DNA of 64,000 nt from Parambassis ranga (taxonomy: Eukaryota; Chordata; Actinopteri; Ambassidae): assembly GCF_900634625.1 (NCBI RefSeq), contig NC_041037.1, positions 18,729,650-18,793,649 of the forward strand, in the 5' to 3' direction. Of this stretch, positions 59,373 to 64,000 are shown piece by piece. The translations under genes were made by a program, and so were the position numbers. A model generated the notes under the pieces. It was not told the origin of the DNA. It saw only the letters and a program-made list of their open reading frames with translations, and made no database searches. Within the stretch, counting starts at the first letter, position 1. Every line of letters starts with the position of its first letter.

Positions 59373-59423
59373 CTACAAGTCCAGACGCCTTGCTTCAATC
59401 TTCTCTACGTAGTATTAGTTAGC

Positions 59424-59699
59424 CAGCTGCTGAATACAGTGTTGGCACATGCTGTAGATTTGCAGAGATGTACATGGAGGTCAATCTAGTGAGCAGCTGC
59501 TGCTGACTCAGTTAAATGTTCATAAAATTAAAAGATAAAAAAAAAGAACTGACGATTCTGTCTGTTTTGAATGTAATTGTTTTATATTAGCAAGTTTTTA
59601 CACAAAACATGTATTGCAATCCAGGCGACAGGTTTGGGGTTCTAGGGGTGAATGTTATTATGTTATTGAAGTCTGATTTTGAGTGGTGCATTTAAATGT
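59424..59699. other. non-coding spacer
   Basis: Short stretch between the Penelope-like insertion and a Tc1 relic, with no recognisable feature. Confidence 0.5.
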
Positions 59700-60425
59700 G
59701 GTAGCTGTTCACAGGAACTCTCACATGAAGACTACAGGGGAATGAAGGAGGCCAACAAAATAAACCCATCAGTGCAAAAACAGTGGTAGTGACCATACAA
59801 CAGTCCGGAACATTCTTAAAGGGAAGGAAGGAACTGCCAAGTTCAGCAACAGCAAAAGACCTGGAAGAGCACAGAAGAGAAGTACAGTGAATGATGGCAG
59901 GATTCTGTCCATGTTGAAGAAGTCTCCAGTCAAGAGGACTTTATGAATGTAAATAAAGAGGCTTCACAGCAGGGTCCAAACTACTGGTTACACTCAAGAA
60001 CAGAAAGAACAGATTAGACTCAGCACAGAACAACTGAAAAAAGCTCTGATCAGTTCTGGAAAAGGTTTCTTTGGAGTGATGAAACCAAGATGACCTTGTA
60101 CCAGAATGATGGCAGAGAAAAGAACCAAAGCACAACCAAAGCATCAGGATAAATTCTGTAGTGTCCAGATCTATACTCTCTGCACACATTCAGACACATG
60201 CTGCAAAGCTTACAGGACATGGCTATATTTTGGAAATGGTGAATAAACCAAGGCATACAGCGTCGCCTACCGAAGAGTTTCTCAAGGCAAAGAACTGGGA
60301 GATTCCTTACTGGCCAAGTCAGTCACCTGATCCCAACACAACAGAGCTTCACTTACTGAAGACAAAACTGAAGGCAGAAAGAAAAGCCTTGGTATATAGC
60401 AGAAAGTCCTGACTATCAAATTCAA
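59700..60425 (+). pseudogene. Tc1-like transposase pseudogene, deleted and frameshifted
   Basis: Transposase blocks appear in order on the plus strand. They are a linker/HTH-end segment (KFSNSKRPGRAQKRSTVNDG, then RILSMLKKS) around 59835-59930, the first catalytic block FWKRFLWSDETKMTLYQNDG at about 60052-60115 and, from 60161, ILSAHIQTHAAKL, then an interrupted second-aspartate region. The last block is WPSQSPDPNTTELH, with the family's glutamate preserved. About 100-150 bases of the middle catalytic region are missing, and the stretch around the second aspartate reads MVNKPRHTA, so that residue appears lost. No terminal inverted repeats were identified. Confidence 0.75.
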
Positions 60426-62698
60426 TGTGGTTAGTGCACAGCGGCCAAATGGCAAAAAACTGTTCCAGTGACTGATACTTAAAATGAGATCCTTCCTTAG
60501 TGCAAAGACCAATAAATTCAGAAATCAACTTCTGCTGTGTATTGAAGTGTCATAATGACAAATCTTCTCACTAAGCCAGACAACATGTCAGAGACAATGA
60601 AAGATGTAAGGAGGAAATATATCTCTCCGCCCGTTAAATACATGTCACTTATTGATGGAATCCTGCTATTGACGAATGGAAAGACACGACAACTGAATGC
60701 AGAAAAACAATGACAACAACAAGAGGCAATGCAGGTAAGAGCTAAGTGATTCTTCCGCTGTTGAATGTAAAACCTTCACAAAAAAACTGCTGTAAATAAA
60801 GAAGCACTCAGGGTTAGACGAGGGCTTTTAATGGAGTTGTATAAAGACACCACAGTTTCAGATGTTTAGCTTGTTATCATCAATAACATCAGAAAGGTAG
60901 GACAAGCTTGAGTTTATAACTCACTCATTTTAATTATAATAAGACTTAATATTATGCATAATTATGGGTATGACCGCTTTGACTAACAGGCAGTTGATAT
61001 CTCACAGCACAAGCTCCTGCGTTTTGCCACAGGCCAGCCCCCATTACGCTACCCCTTTTTGTCTGTATTTGGGGTTTTGGCGGACTATGATGTTGCCAAC
61101 ATGGCGACGGTCAGAGCATCCTGAAGCCTCCCACAGAGACTAAAAACAGCAGAAATGGGTGACATCAAGGAAAATTCATCTATAGTTTTTACCGTCAATG
61201 TTTCATATCCTTTCACTTATTGTTAGGCTTACTTTAGACATTAAAACTCCACCCAAACATATTGAAGACAAAGAAGACACTGGAGCTCAGGCAGACCAGT
61301 TTCCAAGCAACCCCTTAAAGGCCCAGGAAGCCCCTTGTTATGTTTCCCATACCATTAAACTCCACCGTGTTGCTGTAAGACTACTTAGGTAAAGACAATA
61401 AAACTACGTGCTTAGGTTTATTCTAGCTCTAAACTACTTGGGTAATACAACTACTCCAGATATTACACCAGTAACAAATCCCAACCCCAAACAACATGCA
61501 CTATTTACAGGCATGACCACACATGGAAACCACAGACATATACAATGGTCATTTCAAAAGCCTAGAAACATTGACCCTTTACTGATCTTGGTTGTTATAC
61601 ACAGAAAGCTCCTTCAAAATATGTTGCATTCACTGATCTAAAGAGGCCAGCTACTCCTCTTCGTTCGCGTCTTTTAAAAATCAAACCTTTCTACTACACC
61701 TCTTGGTTAAGCTGTGCATCCAGATCCCTGAAAAACTGAGAATTAAAACAAAGAAGCTTCCCTTTAATGGTAATACATCTTCTCACGGCTACCAGTGTAA
61801 ATGGCTTAGGGCATTAAGACTTAAAGGTTGAGCTCATTTTTCAGCTCCGTCTCTGGAGTGCAGAGGTCCTTTGCTTCTTAAATAAGGCTTGTCTACATAC
61901 AGTAGTCAGGTTGTTTCCCATTAATCTGTTATTCTCAAGTTTAAGTGCATAACCAACTACCTCACAGAGAGGTGCGTGCCCATTAAATCTCAAAAAAACA
62001 TTTATCTCATATAAAGAAACTGACAGCAGATGCAGCCAAATAAGTTGTATGTGTTCACAGATTTTCTTTGCATGTGACCTTTCAGGGTGGTGGTTCTTAG
62101 ACGCCTCTCTGGTAGTATTAATAAACCGGCCTTTCACACCTCCACGGTTAAATTATTGATGCACCCTTGGACAGACAGAACTTATATTCACAGCTTTCAG
62201 GTGTGCATTTACAGTACAATTCTTCCAGAGCAGCCCAGACCAACCACATGGGGACAGAGAAACAAACCTCGAGAGGTAGAAGATGTTGTGAGACAAAACA
62301 CAGCCAGATAAGCAGTAGAAGCTAATTATGATTAGACAAAAACACAGTCAGTGATCATCTAGTCATCACAGATGTGGATTGCACTCATAGATGATTACTA
62401 CCCATGACCTGCTGTCCCCTTATAACCACCATCCAATGCTGAGTAGGCTTATCTCAGTAGAAGGTGTTTGATGCTGATTACATAACTTTTCTACCGGCTG
62501 TACTGTTGTATTTTTAATGAAAATCGGGTTATTGATTGATGAAGCAGAATGCTTCGGTTTGTTCTCTCTTCACAGAGAACAAGGTTTCTCTAAAGGGAGG
62601 CAGCCTGGGAAGTTCATCAGACAACTATCCACAAGTGCACAACACCAAAAGCTGCACACTACCCATATAGCACCCCATAAACCAAGGCTATAGTTAAC
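60426..62698. other. non-coding DNA with minor repeats
   Basis: No gene. About 61380-61445 carries AAAACTACGTGCTTAGGTTT and CTAAACTACTTGGGTAATAC, related to the minisatellite at 4.0-4.3 kb. About 61030-61200 shares wording with 41340-41560. A TGTTCTCT/AGAGAACA small hairpin lies near 62559. Confidence 0.45.
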
Positions 62699-63005
62699 CA
62701 TCCATCCATTTTCTGAAGCCACTTTGTCTTGCACTACAGGGTCACAGGAGGCCTTTCCCAGCTGTCAATGGGTACATCCTGGACAGGCTGCCTGTCTATT
62801 GCAGGGCTCATATAGAGTCAAACAATTTGTCACAGTTACAGCCAAAAAAAGGGTCCCTAAATTAACCCAACATTTTGGAATATAGGAAGACTACCCTGAG
62901 AAAAGCCACATAGGCACAGGGAGATGTACAAACTCTGTGCTGAAAGGCCCCAGAGAGATTCTAACCACAGACCTCCATGCTGTGAGAAGACTAACTATTG
63001 CCATT
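62699..63005 (-). repeat. teleost dispersed repeat, diverged copy
   Basis: The ordered words CCATCCATCCATTTTCTGAA, GGGTCACAGGAGGCCTTTCC, CAGCTGTCAATGGGTACATC, CTGGACAGGCTGCCTGTCTA, CACAGGGAGATGTACAAACT and GCTGTGAGAAGACTAACTA match a very abundant fish repeat from its CCATCCAT end to the tRNA-like end. A fragment in the other orientation lies at 3919-4034. The family identification is from memory. Confidence 0.6.
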
Positions 63006-63015
63006 ATATGGAAGC

Positions 63016-63290
63016 AGTGCATTTCTAAACAGATGGACAAGTGAAAGTAGAGGTGGATGGCAGCAAAGTTGTGTCCTTTGACAGAGAAAACTTCCATTCC
63101 ATTATATGGAAGCTGTTGCTGTTGCTTGCTTTTTGGGACTCCATTCATAAGTATTTATCATTGGATGCTGTTTGGTGTGTGGGATTTTATAGAAATTCCT
63201 AAAGTAATGAAGTGAAGTGCATTTCTAAACAGATGGACAGGTTAAAGTAGAGATGGATGGCAGCAAAGTTGCGTTCTTTTACAGAGAAAA
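63016..63290 (+). repeat. 75-bp direct repeat pair, 200-bp period
   Basis: 63016-63090 and 63216-63290 both run from AGTGCATTTCTAAACAGATG to ACAGAGAAAA with about seven substitutions and no length change. The offset is exactly 200 bases. This is a local tandem duplication, or two units of a short satellite with diverged spacers. Confidence 0.75.
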
Positions 63291-64000
63291 AAACAAAAAA
63301 GGTGTGTTTGAACTCAGAGAAACTGAATGTGTTATGCTGTGGGTCGACACAGACAGAGGAATGAATCCGTTTTTCTGTGTTAGCAAAAGAGAGGAGATAC
63401 ATAATCCTGTCAGATATTTCTACTGAATATTATGCTCCTCTGGACATGGCTTTTGATGTGGTTATCTTGGATTTTGAAGGCAGGTCTGAATCGCAGATAG
63501 GGACCGGATTTGTTCTTTTTTTGGACAGAACGCTCTGTGGCGACTACAGAAATTCAATTTAACAGACGGGTCTGATAACTTCTCGGCAGCTTGGAGCCTA
63601 GGAAGAGTGTTCTGATTTCATCGGAATCAAGCACAGCCATCTGCCTTAAGATTTTAGCTTTTAATGATGATAAGCAACTTTGTGTCAGAACAGGAAGAGT
63701 AATACTTTCTGTAATACTGCAACACCTTATATTCAGTTTTAACACCATGATACACACATTTAATGTGGATTTCACACCGTAAATGCATCTAAGAATAGTT
63801 ATTTTCAATTTAAAAATATGATAGCATCTTATTCAAATTACATATATTTGATACATATGCTTGTGTTAATTTATACTGTGGCACTACTTATCACATTCAT
63901 ATTATAGCAAGAACCACTCACTAAGTAAAGAAAAGCAACAGTCAATCATTATTTTAAGACATGAAGGTCAGGCGACCAGGAAAATGTCACCGACTTTGAA
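63291..64000. other. non-coding DNA, no recognisable feature
   Basis: The two small frames at 63554-63808 and 63591-63782 overlap on opposite strands. Neither shows a domain. Confidence 0.45.

Larger units (their letters stand above)
58307..59409 (-). mobile_element. Penelope-like retroelement, 5'-truncated, with inverted terminal repeats
   Basis: A 1.1-kb insertion between 14-bp target duplications. It carries the C-terminal part of a Penelope-like polyprotein (linker plus GIY-YIG endonuclease) on the minus strand. A 93-bp segment at 58342-58434 is repeated in inverted orientation at 59319-59411 with only two differences. Both copies contain a hammerhead-ribozyme core. Penelope-like elements are known to have repeat arms called pseudo-LTRs, which may be direct or inverted, and to carry hammerhead motifs there. 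Reverse transcriptase is absent, presumably through 5' truncation, so this copy cannot move by itself. Confidence 0.88.

Overview
This 64-kb window looks like intergenic or deep-intronic DNA from a bony fish, most likely a percomorph teleost. The evidence is AT-rich non-coding sequence full of simple repeats, with a characteristic teleost mix of mobile elements: Tc1/mariner, hAT, a Tf1/sushi-type Ty3-Gypsy element, a Penelope-like element and tRNA-derived SINEs. I found no exon of a recognisable host gene, no rRNA and no intact tRNA. Nearly all open frames are chance or shadow frames. The only frames with recognisable protein families belong to transposons, and all but the gag frame are broken.

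Layout. 1-9.4 kb: featureless DNA with a GA microsatellite, one dispersed-repeat fragment and a degenerate minisatellite. 9.4-9.8 kb: a faint LINE-2-like reverse-transcriptase tail. 10.5-10.8 kb: a TTAA-flanked MITE. 16.0-16.5 kb: a Tc1 relic. 17.7-18.5 kb: an internally deleted hAT element with perfect 8-bp target duplications. 18.9-20.5 kb: a nearly intact Tc1-type transposon with ~280-bp inverted repeats, disabled by one stop codon. 20.8-21.8 kb: a second, deleted Tc1-type element. 22-37 kb: sparse simple repeats, tRNA-like fragments, a SINE, a Tc1 relic and a pair of direct repeats. 37.36-41.12 kb: a young Tf1/sushi LTR retrotransposon on the minus strand. 42.3-45.3 kb: two copies of one hAT-type non-autonomous element, inserted head-to-head around a SINE. 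45.6-51.2 kb: LTR-like segments and a decayed hAT transposase. 58.3-59.4 kb: a 5'-truncated Penelope-like element with a GIY-YIG endonuclease, flanked by inverted repeats that contain hammerhead-ribozyme motifs. 59.7-60.4 kb: another Tc1 relic. 62.7-63.3 kb: a dispersed repeat and a 200-bp-spaced direct repeat.

The most informative parts are: (a) the Penelope-like insertion, where one terminal repeat keeps every hammerhead core base and the other has lost the cleavage triplet; (b) the sushi element, whose predicted RNA start is complementary to its primer-binding position (a self-priming arrangement), whose gag ends just after a CCCAAAA slippery heptamer, and whose LTRs differ at only 2 of 498 positions; and (c) the head-to-head hAT pair, which makes a ~3-kb imperfect palindrome. 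No set of genes in the window forms a pathway; the content is a record of transposition.
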